64,000 bases of DNA, from positions 37,541 through 101,540 of the forward strand of contig NZ_JAGSXH010000006.1 of assembly GCF_018283645.1 (NCBI RefSeq). The letters run 5' to 3'. How positions within the stretch are numbered: position 1 is the stretch's first letter; each line of letters starts with the position of its first letter. This stretch comes from Actinocrinis puniceicyclus (lineage in GTDB: Bacteria; Actinomycetota; Actinomycetes; Streptomycetales; Catenulisporaceae). The notes beneath the pieces are model-generated. The model had not been told where the DNA came from. It did not search any database and saw only the letters and a list, made by a program, of their open reading frames with translations. The translations under genes and the position numbers were made by a program. Below are positions 55,292 through 64,000 of the stretch, one piece after another.

Positions 55292-55338
55292 GTCAATGTA
55301 GGTTGACGGCTTGGCTTGGTCAACCTACATTGACACCA
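55292..55338 (+). promoter_or_regulatory. leaderless promoter covered by two operator arms
   Basis: Two 16-bp arms, GTCAATGTAGGTTGAC (55292-55307) and GTCAACCTACATTGAC (55319-55334), are exact reverse complements separated by 11 bp. Each arm is itself GTCAA-N6-TTGAC. A -35 TTGACG (55303-55308) and a -10 TACATT (55326-55331) sit 17 bp apart across them, so transcription should start at about 55338, the A of the HTH gene's ATG. This fits an autoregulated leaderless promoter. Confidence 0.7.
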
Positions 55339-55571
55339 TGAGCGATGGAGTACAGCTCGCCCAGGAGGCGGGCAGCCGCGACCCCGCGGTCGGGCTGCGG
55401 GCGGTGCGCGCACTGCGCGAACTCGCCGAAAGACTCGAGAAGCTGCAGGTAGAACACGCGCGCACGCTCGGCTGGTCGTGGCAGGAGATCGCGGTCTGCC
55501 TCGGCGTGAGTCGGCAGGCGGTCCACAAGAAGCACGGCGGCGGCCGGCGAATTCTCACAAAGGAGCGGTGA
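55338..55571 (+). CDS. small HTH regulator
   Basis: 77 residues. A helical N-terminal half (GLRAVRALRELAERLEKLQV) precedes a helix-turn-helix GWSWQEIAVCLGVSRQAVHK with a basic tail. This is the small HTH protein commonly paired with a Clp-N domain protein in actinobacteria. It probably binds the symmetric arms over its own promoter (inference). The ATG at 55338 coincides with the predicted transcription start, so the mRNA would be leaderless. Confidence 0.85.
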   Translation: MSDGVQLAQEAGSRDPAVGLRAVRALRELAERLEKLQVEHARTLGWSWQEIAVCLGVSRQAVHKKHGGGRRILTKER

Positions 55572-55573
55572 CG

Positions 55574-56119
55574 ATGTTCGAACGGTTCACCGAGGGTGCG
55601 CGCCAGGTCGTCGTGCTTGCCCAGGACGAGGCCCGGAAGCTGTGCCACCACTACATCGGCACCGAGCATCTCCTGCTCGGCCTGCTGGTGGAGGGCCGTG
55701 GCCCGGCCGCGCAGGTGCTGGACGAGCGCGGCCTGCGCGCCGCGGACCTGCGTCGCAGGATCCTGTTGATCGTCGGCGGCGAGGGACTGGATCCCGAGGC
55801 GCTGGCCACCCTCGGAATCGATCTGGACGAGGTCAGGCGGGCGACCGAGTCGGCCTTCGGACCTGGCGCGCTCGATTCCACCGGACGCAAACCTCCCACC
55901 GGCCACATTCCGTTCACCCCACGGGCCAAGAAGGTCCTGGAGCTGTCACTGCGCGAGGCGCAGCGCCTCCAGCACGGATCCATCGGCACCGGCCACATCC
56001 TGCTCGGCCTCATCCGCGAGGGTAAGGGCGTCGCGGCCAAGGTGTTGGCCGACGTCGGATGCGACCTCGACGGCCTCCGAGACGACATCACCCGAATGAT
56101 CGAGCCGACGACCGAATGA
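55574..56119 (+). CDS. Clp N-terminal-domain protein without ATPase
   Basis: 181 residues: two copies of the Clp repeat (residues ~1-75, MFERFTEGARQVVVLAQDEA and YIGTEHLLLGLLVEG; ~105-178, FTPRAKKVLELSLREAQRLQ and SIGTGHILLGLIREG). No AAA+ module follows, so it is not a ClpC unfoldase. It may act as an adaptor or chaperone. AAAGGAG lies 8 bases before its ATG, and it is 2 bp after the HTH gene, so the pair forms an operon. Confidence 0.88.
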   Translation: MFERFTEGARQVVVLAQDEARKLCHHYIGTEHLLLGLLVEGRGPAAQVLDERGLRAADLRRRILLIVGGEGLDPEALATLGIDLDEVRRATESAFGPGALDSTGRKPPTGHIPFTPRAKKVLELSLREAQRLQHGSIGTGHILLGLIREGKGVAAKVLADVGCDLDGLRDDITRMIEPTTE

Positions 56120-58050
<1,931 letters not shown>

Positions 58051-58062
58051 GAGGCTCGTTCC

Positions 58063-60741
58063 ATGCCCGCTTCGGACTCGATCCCAGAGCACCAGCACCA
58101 GCTCACGCGTCGCCGGCTGGTGGCCACCGGCGTGGGTGCGGCCGCCGCGTTCGGCCTGCCGCGCTTCGCCCCTGCGGCTTCTGCGGCCTCTGCGAACGCC
58201 GTTGCCCGCAGCTACGCCGCGACTGGCGCCGCCGTCGCGTCCGTCGACCTGTCCGGGTCTTGGAGTTTCACCCCGGTCGGCCAGGGCACGACGTCGATCA
58301 TGGTGCCCGGGGGCGGCTGGTACAAGCAGGGCTTCACCAACGTGGGCGAGGCGGTGTACTCGCGCAGCATCACCGTGCCGGACTCGGGGCAGCCGCAGTC
58401 GGTGTGGATCGAGTTCGGCGTGGTGAACCACCAGGCGACGCTGTCGGTGGACGGACGCGTGGTCGGCACCCAGACCACCGCCTTCACCCCCTCGACGTTC
58501 GACATCACCGCGTACGTGACGCCCGGCAGCACACACACGATCAGCGTGGACGTCAAAGGCCGCAATGCGCTGAAGAGCTCGTCCGGCAACTATCTGGTGC
58601 CTGTCGCCGCCGACTGGTGCGAAGCGGTCCCTCAGGGCATCTTCCGCTCCGCGTTCCTGCGCGTGTATCCGGCGGTCTACGTCAGCGACGCGTTCGTGCG
58701 TACCTCGGTGGCCAACCAGAGCCTCACCTACGACGTGTCGGTGACCAACACCTCGGGCAGTTCGCGCTCGGTGACGCTGACCGGTTCGCTCGCCTCCGAC
58801 AACGGCGCATCGTTCAGCTACCCGACACTGCCGAGCGCGACCGTCACGGTGGCCGCGCATTCGACGGCCAAGGTGACGGTCGGTCCGGTGGCCTGGAACC
58901 TCGGCACCACCTCCTACTGGTGGCCGAACGTGCCCTACCGCTCCGGCTACCGTGCCCAGCTGCACGATCTATCCGTGCACGCATCCACCGACGACGGCCA
59001 CACCAGCGACGCCACCTACCGGTTCGGATTCCGGGAGTTCACCCAGAACGGCTCCTACTACTACCTCAACGGCATCCGCGCGAACCTGCGCGGCGACAAC
59101 CTGCAGGGCGCCGACTACGACCGGGTCAACAACGGCGGCGTGGGCGACGCCTACGACACGTTGCCCGGCTTCCTGCCGCCGTCGGGCACCAACGGCGGCT
59201 GGCCGCAGGCGGTCGACAACTACCAGCGGCTCAACTACAACGTGGTGCGCATCCACCAGGAGCCGGCCAGCCCCTACATGCTCGACGTGGCCGACGAGAT
59301 GGGCCTGATGATCATCGACGAGACCGCCATCCGCGGCTCCAACAACACCCAGGACTTCGTCGCCGGACACGACAACATGGTCAATCACGCCCGCGCACTG
59401 GTGCTGCGCGACCGCAACCACCCCGCGGTCATCCGCTGGAGCCAGGCCAACGAGCCGACCGGCAGCACCTTCGACTCCCAGCAGTTCGAGCAGGACCTGT
59501 ACGCGGCGATGAACGGCAACGACGGCACCCGGCCGATCAGCGTCGACGCGGGTGTCGGCACGTCACCGAACCACTACCCGAACATGACGTACGCCAACTT
59601 CAACCTCGTGCCGCACTACCTGGACGGCTTCGGCCACTACGGCGACCAGGTCTGGTCCGGGACCGGCCGCCCCACCGGCGACGGTGAGTACATCTGGCCC
59701 GCCTGTAACAACAAGCAGGGTTTTGAGTGGTTCGCCACTTCCACGGCCGCCAAGCGCGGCAAGGACGCCAGCGACCTGCGCCCCTACACGCTGCTGTCCG
59801 CCTGGGCCGGGTTCGTGCCCGGTGTGAAATCCACCGACTTCACCCCCGAAGAAGGCGGGCACCCGATCTACGGCGCCGACAACCTGACCGATCCCTGGAG
59901 CAACCCGCAGATCCAACGGATCCAGGCCGCGTTCAACCCCATCGCCGCCCTGGACCTGCCCTACTGGTCGGCCTCCGGCGTCTCGAACTCCAACGGCGAC
60001 TTCCCGCTGGCCGCATCAGTGCCCTCATACGCCTACGGCAGCACCGTGACAAGGAACATCACCGTCTTCAACGACGACTTCGCCGGCACCTCCGTCGGCT
60101 TCACCTGGACGGCGCACCTGGACCAGCCCACCGGCACGGTCATCGCCACCGGCACCAGCACCCTCACCATCCCGCTCGGCTCCCGCGTCACCCAACAGGT
60201 CACCTTCACCGCCCCGGCCAGCGGCTCGCGGATCTACCTGGTGCTGGCCACGAGCAAGTCCGGCACCACCACCTTCAGCGACGCGGCCGAGTACTTCACC
60301 CTGAGCGGCGGCTCCAGCGGCGGCCCCACGCCGGGCACGTACCACATCGTCAACCGCAACAGCGGCAAGCCCCTCGCCATCGCCGGCAACTCCACCGCCG
60401 ACGGCGCCAAGGCCGTCCAGCAGACCGGCGGCGCCGCGTGGACCATCGCCACTACATCGGGCGGCGCCTACACCCTGACCTACACGGCCACCGGCAAGGT
60501 GCTCGACGTCAACGGTGGCTCCTCGGCCGCGGGCTTACAGCTGGAACAGTGGACCGCCAACGGCGGCACAAACCAGCAGTGGTACCTCAAGCCCACCGGC
60601 GACGGGTATTACACCATCGTCAGCCATGACAGCGGACTGGTCGCGGACGTGTACGGACGCTCAACCAGCGACGGAGCCCAAGTCGTGCAATGGACCGCCA
60701 ACGGCGGCACCAACCAACAGTGGCAGCTGGTGCCGAGCTAA
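58063..60741 (+). CDS. secreted GH2-family glycosidase with ricin-B domain
   Basis: 892 residues. A Tat-type signal peptide (TRRRLVATGVGAAAAFGLPR) comes first. Then come a sugar-binding jelly roll (SGSWSFTPVGQG; NHQATLSVDGRVVGTQTTAF), an Ig-like domain, and the GH2 barrel with FREFTQNGSYYYLNGIRANL, NVVRIHQEPASPYMLDVADE, RDRNHPAVIRWSQANEPTG (acid/base Glu) and GDGEYIWP (probable nucleophile). A ricin B-type lectin with NGGTNQQW repeats fills ~760-892. It could be a beta-galactosidase, mannosidase or glucuronidase. It lies 12 bp after the hydrolase gene, whose stop overlaps its ribosome site. Confidence 0.9.
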   Translation: MPASDSIPEHQHQLTRRRLVATGVGAAAAFGLPRFAPAASAASANAVARSYAATGAAVASVDLSGSWSFTPVGQGTTSIMVPGGGWYKQGFTNVGEAVYSRSITVPDSGQPQSVWIEFGVVNHQATLSVDGRVVGTQTTAFTPSTFDITAYVTPGSTHTISVDVKGRNALKSSSGNYLVPVAADWCEAVPQGIFRSAFLRVYPAVYVSDAFVRTSVANQSLTYDVSVTNTSGSSRSVTLTGSLASDNGASFSYPTLPSATVTVAAHSTAKVTVGPVAWNLGTTSYWWPNVPYRSGYRAQLHDLSVHASTDDGHTSDATYRFGFREFTQNGSYYYLNGIRANLRGDNLQGADYDRVNNGGVGDAYDTLPGFLPPSGTNGGWPQAVDNYQRLNYNVVRIHQEPASPYMLDVADEMGLMIIDETAIRGSNNTQDFVAGHDNMVNHARALVLRDRNHPAVIRWSQANEPTGSTFDSQQFEQDLYAAMNGNDGTRPISVDAGVGTSPNHYPNMTYANFNLVPHYLDGFGHYGDQVWSGTGRPTGDGEYIWPACNNKQGFEWFATSTAAKRGKDASDLRPYTLLSAWAGFVPGVKSTDFTPEEGGHPIYGADNLTDPWSNPQIQRIQAAFNPIAALDLPYWSASGVSNSNGDFPLAASVPSYAYGSTVTRNITVFNDDFAGTSVGFTWTAHLDQPTGTVIATGTSTLTIPLGSRVTQQVTFTAPASGSRIYLVLATSKSGTTTFSDAAEYFTLSGGSSGGPTPGTYHIVNRNSGKPLAIAGNSTADGAKAVQQTGGAAWTIATTSGGAYTLTYTATGKVLDVNGGSSAAGLQLEQWTANGGTNQQWYLKPTGDGYYTIVSHDSGLVADVYGRSTSDGAQVVQWTANGGTNQQWQLVPS

Positions 60742-60862
60742 GCTTGAGATTTGAGGTCTGGGATGGCCTCCTGGCACTTCGCGCTGAGGTGATGGGTTTG
60801 TATAACCGTCTTGTCATGGCGGCGGAACGTTGCGCGCGAGACTCGCCATGAGCGTGATATCC

Positions 60863-61144
60863 GATTTGTCGTAGACCGGTCGGCGGGGTTTCGGCGCGTT
60901 CCTGCTCCCGCGTGGGCGTCCCGGGCCGGGCCGCGTGGGTTTCGCCGCGCCGGCCGGGGGCGCCCAGGCGCGCGCGGAAGCGACGGAAACCGGCCCGGAC
61001 CCGGCACGGCGTCGGCAACACGCCGGGCGCGGTCTTGCGCTGCCAGGGCCGGGGCTGGTCGGCCACCAGGGATGCGGCGGGCCGCAGTTGGGCGTAGCCG
61101 GCGATCACCACGGCAATCCAGCGGTCGGTCGCCTCGGCCGAGAG
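60863..61144 (-). pseudogene. transposase C-terminal fragment
   Basis: About 94 minus-strand residues match the end of a DDE transposase common in actinomycetes: ATDRWIAVVIAGYAQLRPAA, SLVADQPRPWQRK, RVRAGFRRFRARLGAPGR and a Pro/Gly/Arg tail (PGTPTREQERAETPPTG). The catalytic domain is missing. The fragment ends where the integrase frame begins on the other strand. Confidence 0.65.
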
Positions 61145-61169
61145 CAGGCGGGCTCGGCACCTGCTGGCC

Positions 61170-62438
61170 TTGGCCGACCTGGCCGATGTGCCGGGCGCCG
61201 CCCGCTCCACGATCGCCGACATGATCCAGGAGGCGATCCGCACCCATGCGCCGCTGCCCGACCCGCAGGACGTGCGTGCCCGTATCACCGTCGGCGTTCC
61301 GATTGACACCGTATTGACCGTGGGCCAGTTCCTCCTCGAGTGGATCGACGCGAAGAAGGACCTGAAAGCCAACACCCGCCGCTCCTACCGCCAGCAGATC
61401 ACGCAGTACCTGATCCCTGCGATCGGCCACCACCGCCTCGACCGGCTGCGCGCCGCCCACGTCCAAGCCGCCCTCGACAGGATCGCGCAGGACGCGGCGG
61501 CGATCGAGACGACCAACGCCGCCCGTCATGCTGTGGAGGCCGAGGCACGCCAGGCGTGGCGCACTGGGGACCGTGCCGCCGCCCAGGCAGCCCGCGCGAA
61601 GTTGGTCGCGATGCCGCCGTTCCGCCGTCCGGCGGGACCCGCCACCGTCCAACGCATCCGTGCCTGCCTGCGCTCGGCACTCACCGACGCCCAGAAGCAG
61701 CAGTTGGTCACCGTCAACGTGGCCAAACTGGTCAACCTGCGCTCCGGGCGCCGCCCCAAGCCGAAGGTGTGGACCGACGCGCGCGTCACGGCCTGGCGCG
61801 AGGACGGCCAGATCCCCGGCCCGGTTATGGTCTGGACAGCGCCGCAGACCACTGCGTTCCTCGCGCGCGCCGCGTCCCACCGCTCTATCCGCTTTACGCG
61901 CTCATCGCGCACTGCGGACTGCGCCGCGGCGAAGCAATCGGCCTGCGCTGGATCGACATCGACTTCTCCACCGGCGAAATCCAGATCGCCCAGCAGATCG
62001 TGCAACTCGGCTGGGCGACTGGCCACCGACGACACCAAGTCCGAGTCCGGGGACCGCACCGTCATCGCGCCCCTCGTCGTCCTCAAGGCCATCGCCGTAC
62101 ACCGCAAGAAGCAGGCCGCGGCCCGCTTGGCCTGCGGTGAGGACTGGCAGCAGACCGGCCTCGTGTTCACCGACGACCACGGCGCCTCGCTGCACCCCGA
62201 CTATGTGCTCGAACAGTTCCAACGCTTGGTCCGCGAAGCCGGCTTACCGCCGATCCGCCTCCACGACCTGCGGCATGGCGCGGCCACCCTCGCCCTGACC
62301 GCGGGTGTGCCGATGAAGACCGTCTCCGAGATGCTCGGCCATGCCAGCATCACGATCACTGCGGACACCTATACATCCGTCGTCGACGAAGCCCGTCGTG
62401 TTGCGGCGGACGCCATCGCAGACCAACTCGCCGCATAG
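61170..62438 (+). pseudogene. tyrosine-recombinase integrase with double frameshift and 5' truncation
   Basis: The 422-residue open frame contains an SAM-like core-binding domain (VGQFLLEWIDAKKDLKANTR) and the C-terminal catalytic residues LHDLRHGAATLAL and ADTYTSVV (Tyr). Between about 61875 and 62027 the frame reads nonsense, while the next frame gives YALIAHCGLRRGEAIGLRW and FSTGEIQIAQQIVQLGW, which carries the first catalytic Arg. Two compensating shifts restore the frame. The start is a TTG without the usual N-terminus, cut by a transposase relic. Probably inactive, unless the shifts are sequencing errors. Confidence 0.85.
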
Positions 62439-62450
62439 CCCTTCTCTGAG

Positions 62451-62498
62451 CGTCGATGCTCCGGACGCCCGCTATAGCGGGCGTCCGGAGCATCGACG
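62451..62498. repeat. 48-bp perfect palindrome after integrase
   Basis: Left arm 62451-62472 and right arm 62477-62498 are exact reverse complements (22 bp) around a central TATA. It begins 13 bp after the integrase stop. There is no U-tract. It could be a strong terminator or a recombination-related site. Confidence 0.85.
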
Positions 62499-62787
62499 CC
62501 GGTCCGCGTACGGTCGACGATCACCCGGCGATCGGCCGCCCCACGTCGCTGAACTCCTGCAACGTGGGCGTCTTGCCCAGTTGCGTTGTCGCCCGCACGG
62601 CGACGTCCCCTTGCGGCTCAAGCTCAGCCTGACGTTCAATTTAGGGCCTCGTGAGAACCGGGACTAACGGGTCAGTAGCCTGAGTCAAAGATCAACGGCA
62701 TGAAGCGAGCACGTGTGACCGCAGCGTGACCGCACGTCCACCGATCGGGTGACGATCGAGAGTTTGGAGACAGTTGGGGCAATAAAG

Positions 62788-62821
62788 AAAGCCCAGCTCA
62801 CGTGACGTGAAGCTGGGCTTT
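62788..62821 (-). terminator. rho-independent terminator after tRNA-Lys fragment
   Basis: AAAGCCCAGCT and AGCTGGGCTTT form an 11-bp stem with a 12-nt loop that can pair further. On the minus strand a T-rich run (TTTCTTTATT) follows, so it terminates leftward transcription, as expected just after a minus-strand tRNA. Confidence 0.8.
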
Positions 62822-62829
62822 TCGCTCGG

Positions 62830-62871
62830 TGCGCCGTCAGGGACTTGAACCCCGAACCCGCTGATTAAGAG
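62830..62871 (-). tRNA. 3' fragment of tRNA-Lys(CTT), probable attachment site
   Basis: Read on the minus strand, CTCTTAATCAG gives the anticodon loop (CUU) and 3' anticodon stem of tRNA-Lys. The variable loop, T-arm (GGTTCAA-type) and acceptor 3' strand ACGGCGC plus discriminator A follow. The 5' half is absent, replaced by unrelated sequence. Integrases of actinomycete elements often use tRNA 3' ends as att sites and leave such fragments at one end of the element. Confidence 0.75.
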
Positions 62872-63131
62872 TTCAGATATACGAGGCTTTATCCGTACCG
62901 GACTGTATCGCCCGGTCCTAATCCGTCCCGTTATGTTCGGGATCTTCAATACGACTCTACCAGCCCGTACCGTGCCGTGCCACCCCGTTCCGGGCAATAC
63001 GCTCGCCAAAACCGGTCCGATTGGTGGTGGCAAAGCGGCCGGACGTGTGTGCCGCTGGATGGCTCGGTGTGACGCTACTCATATCGCGTGTAGTTATGAG
63101 GCGGCGGCTTGGTTGGGCGGTGATGCGTAGC
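62872..63131. other. non-coding junction region
   Basis: 260 bp between the tRNA fragment and the truncated HEPN-like gene with no convincing gene. Together with 62499-62787 this is the end region of the integrated element. Confidence 0.4.
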
Positions 63132-63632
63132 TCAGCGGGAGTCGGTGAGGTTGCGGATTTCGTCGCCGAGTTGGAGGTCTTCGATGTCGTGGCCGCGCTC
63201 AAAGCTGCGCATGGTGGCGGGGCCGGTGCCGCTGTCGGCGTGCACCGGATAGCACACTTCCAGGTTGCGGCAGGTGGGGCAGAAACGGCTGGTCACGAAG
63301 GGGGACAGCAGGATGGGGGCGCCGTGGTCGAGCAGGTAGAACAGGTCGGTGCCGACGGGTTGGGTGAGGACGAAGCGTCTGAGGTCGAAGTCCGGGTGGC
63401 CTCCCATCGTGAGTGAAGCGGTTACCTCGAAAGTTCGCCTGCCCGGTCGGTAGTTGGTTGAGCGGATCAGCAGCCAGGGGAAGTCGGTGAGGAATGCGGC
63501 TTCGGTGACTGCGGCCTCAAGCTGATGGCCTGCTTCGGCTGCGCGCAGGGCGCATTCGGGCAAGCTTTGAGGAATGTCGCCGTGGGCAGAGCGGTTGCGT
63601 TCGTCGCGCAGCGCGTTGAGGGACTGGAGCAA
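63132..63632 (-). pseudogene. 5'-truncated HEPN-like protein with zinc-knuckle
   Basis: 166 residues from a TTG. The first residues, NALRDERNRSAHGD, resemble the R-N-x3-H motif at the end of a HEPN domain. This motif should be internal, so the N-terminal part of the protein is missing; a stop lies about 8 codons upstream. Later CPTCRNLEVCYP may bind zinc. I do not recognise the family. HEPN proteins often belong to toxin or phage-defence systems. It appears cut by the IS entering from the right. Confidence 0.5.
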
Positions 63633-63755
63633 TCCGGTGCGCTGGGTGCTCCCGCCACTGCCCTAAAGTTAAGGGTGGTCTGATGGTGTGTGGGGTGGTT
63701 TGACGATCGCTGGTTGCGACTCGATCACGATGTGGACGGTGCGTCAGATATAACA

Positions 63756-63809
63756 AAGCTCCTGGTAGGACGTGGGTTGTCGAGACACCACGCGCAAAAC
63801 CAGGAGCTT
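63756..63809 (+). promoter_or_regulatory. hairpin that can hide the transposase ribosome site
   Basis: AAGCTCCTGGT (63756-63766) is complementary to ACCAGGAGCTT (63799-63809), which contains the AGGAG ribosome site of the following TTG-start gene. A transcript entering from outside the IS would fold and hide the ribosome site, a known way for insertion sequences to avoid accidental transposase production. The AACAAAGCTCC end may lie at the IS boundary. Confidence 0.6.
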
Positions 63810-63811
63810 CG

Positions 63812-64000
63812 TTGTCTGCCGATTCTGCCATTGGCCTGCCGGGTTCGTCCATGCCGCAGGCCGGTGCCGCCGGCCTGGAGGCAGAGCGGCGGGCGAGGTT
63901 GCGCGACGCGGTACTGGCCGGTCCGGCGGCCGTGTCGGCCCGGGCGCTGGACCAGGCGCAGCGTGCGGGGCTGCTGGCGCGGCTGGTCGCGGCCGGGGAT
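63812..64000 (+). CDS. transposase-like protein, N-terminal part
   Basis: An open frame runs off the right edge (63 codons). It starts with TTG, 5 bases after AGGAG, and reads SADSAIGLPGSSMPQAGAAG, then RRARLRDAVLAGPAAVSARA and LLARLVAAGD. The IS family cannot be fixed from this short stretch. The RBS-sequestering hairpin and the position next to a truncated gene support a mobile element. Confidence 0.5.
   Translation, partial: MSADSAIGLPGSSMPQAGAAGLEAERRARLRDAVLAGPAAVSARALDQAQRAGLLARLVAAGD

Overview
The window is very GC-rich, codes densely on both strands, uses many GTG/TTG starts and often couples neighbouring genes through ATGA or GTGA overlaps. With LacI-family sugar regulation, class E-type LAxTG anchoring, SARP/AfsR-like remnants and secreted ricin-B lectin enzymes, this points to a filamentous actinomycete (Streptomycetales, Catenulisporales or similar). 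The species cannot be read from the sequence alone.

Layout. (1) 1-7.1 kb: a possible signalling pair (nucleotide-cyclase-like protein plus P-loop protein, cut by the window edge) divergent from a Crp/Fnr regulator, then an alpha/beta hydrolase, two methyltransferases and several gene relics (serpin-like, NB-ARC, DUF6879-like). (2) 7.1-17.2 kb: a complete L-arabinose module on the minus strand: LacI-family regulator, araB-araD-araA, and a CUT2-type sugar ABC importer (binding protein, ATPase, two permeases). Two matching LacI-type operators and a strong hairpin after the binding-protein gene suggest its regulation. (3) 17.4-32.4 kb: a surface-polysaccharide locus. A membrane acyltransferase, a DUF4012 protein and a LAxTG-anchored protein lie on the minus strand. 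An eight-gene plus-strand operon encodes the initiating sugar-phosphate transferase, flippase, methyltransferase, glycosyltransferases, polymerase and a Wzz/BY-kinase-like protein without a P-loop. A pabB fragment lies in between. (4) 32.7-36.5 kb: a coupled cassette of a GH130-type phosphorylase, an alpha/alpha-barrel protein and a GT4. (5) 37.7-51.4 kb: an eleven-gene plus-strand cluster that looks like an undescribed small-molecule pathway: two ATP-grasp ligases, MFS exporter, DinB-fold protein, FrhB-type Fe-S flavoprotein, divergent EPSP-synthase homologue, SDR, creatininase-family amidohydrolase, class III aminotransferase, PhzF-like protein and FemAB/GNAT-like acyltransferase. Its last gene fuses an ATP-grasp ligase to a family 5 solute-binding domain with no signal peptide. 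(6) 51.4-60.7 kb: relics of mobile genes and transporters, a HEAT-repeat protein, a MOSC protein, an HTH/Clp-N pair behind an apparently leaderless, operator-covered promoter, and a secreted PETase-like hydrolase plus GH2 enzyme, both with ricin-type lectin domains. (7) 60.7-64 kb: the end of an integrated element: transposase relic, tyrosine integrase with a compensated double frameshift, a 48-bp perfect palindrome, a 3' tRNA-Lys fragment that is probably an attachment site, a truncated HEPN-like gene, and a new IS entering at the right edge behind an RBS-sequestering hairpin.

The most promising candidate for a new system is the 37.7-51.4 kb cluster. It has no PKS or NRPS. Its enzymes suggest a modified amino-acid or dipeptide-like product made from a cyclic or enolpyruvyl-type precursor, amide-bonded by ATP-grasp enzymes and exported by the MFS protein. 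That product assignment is inference. The domain calls rest on motifs read directly.
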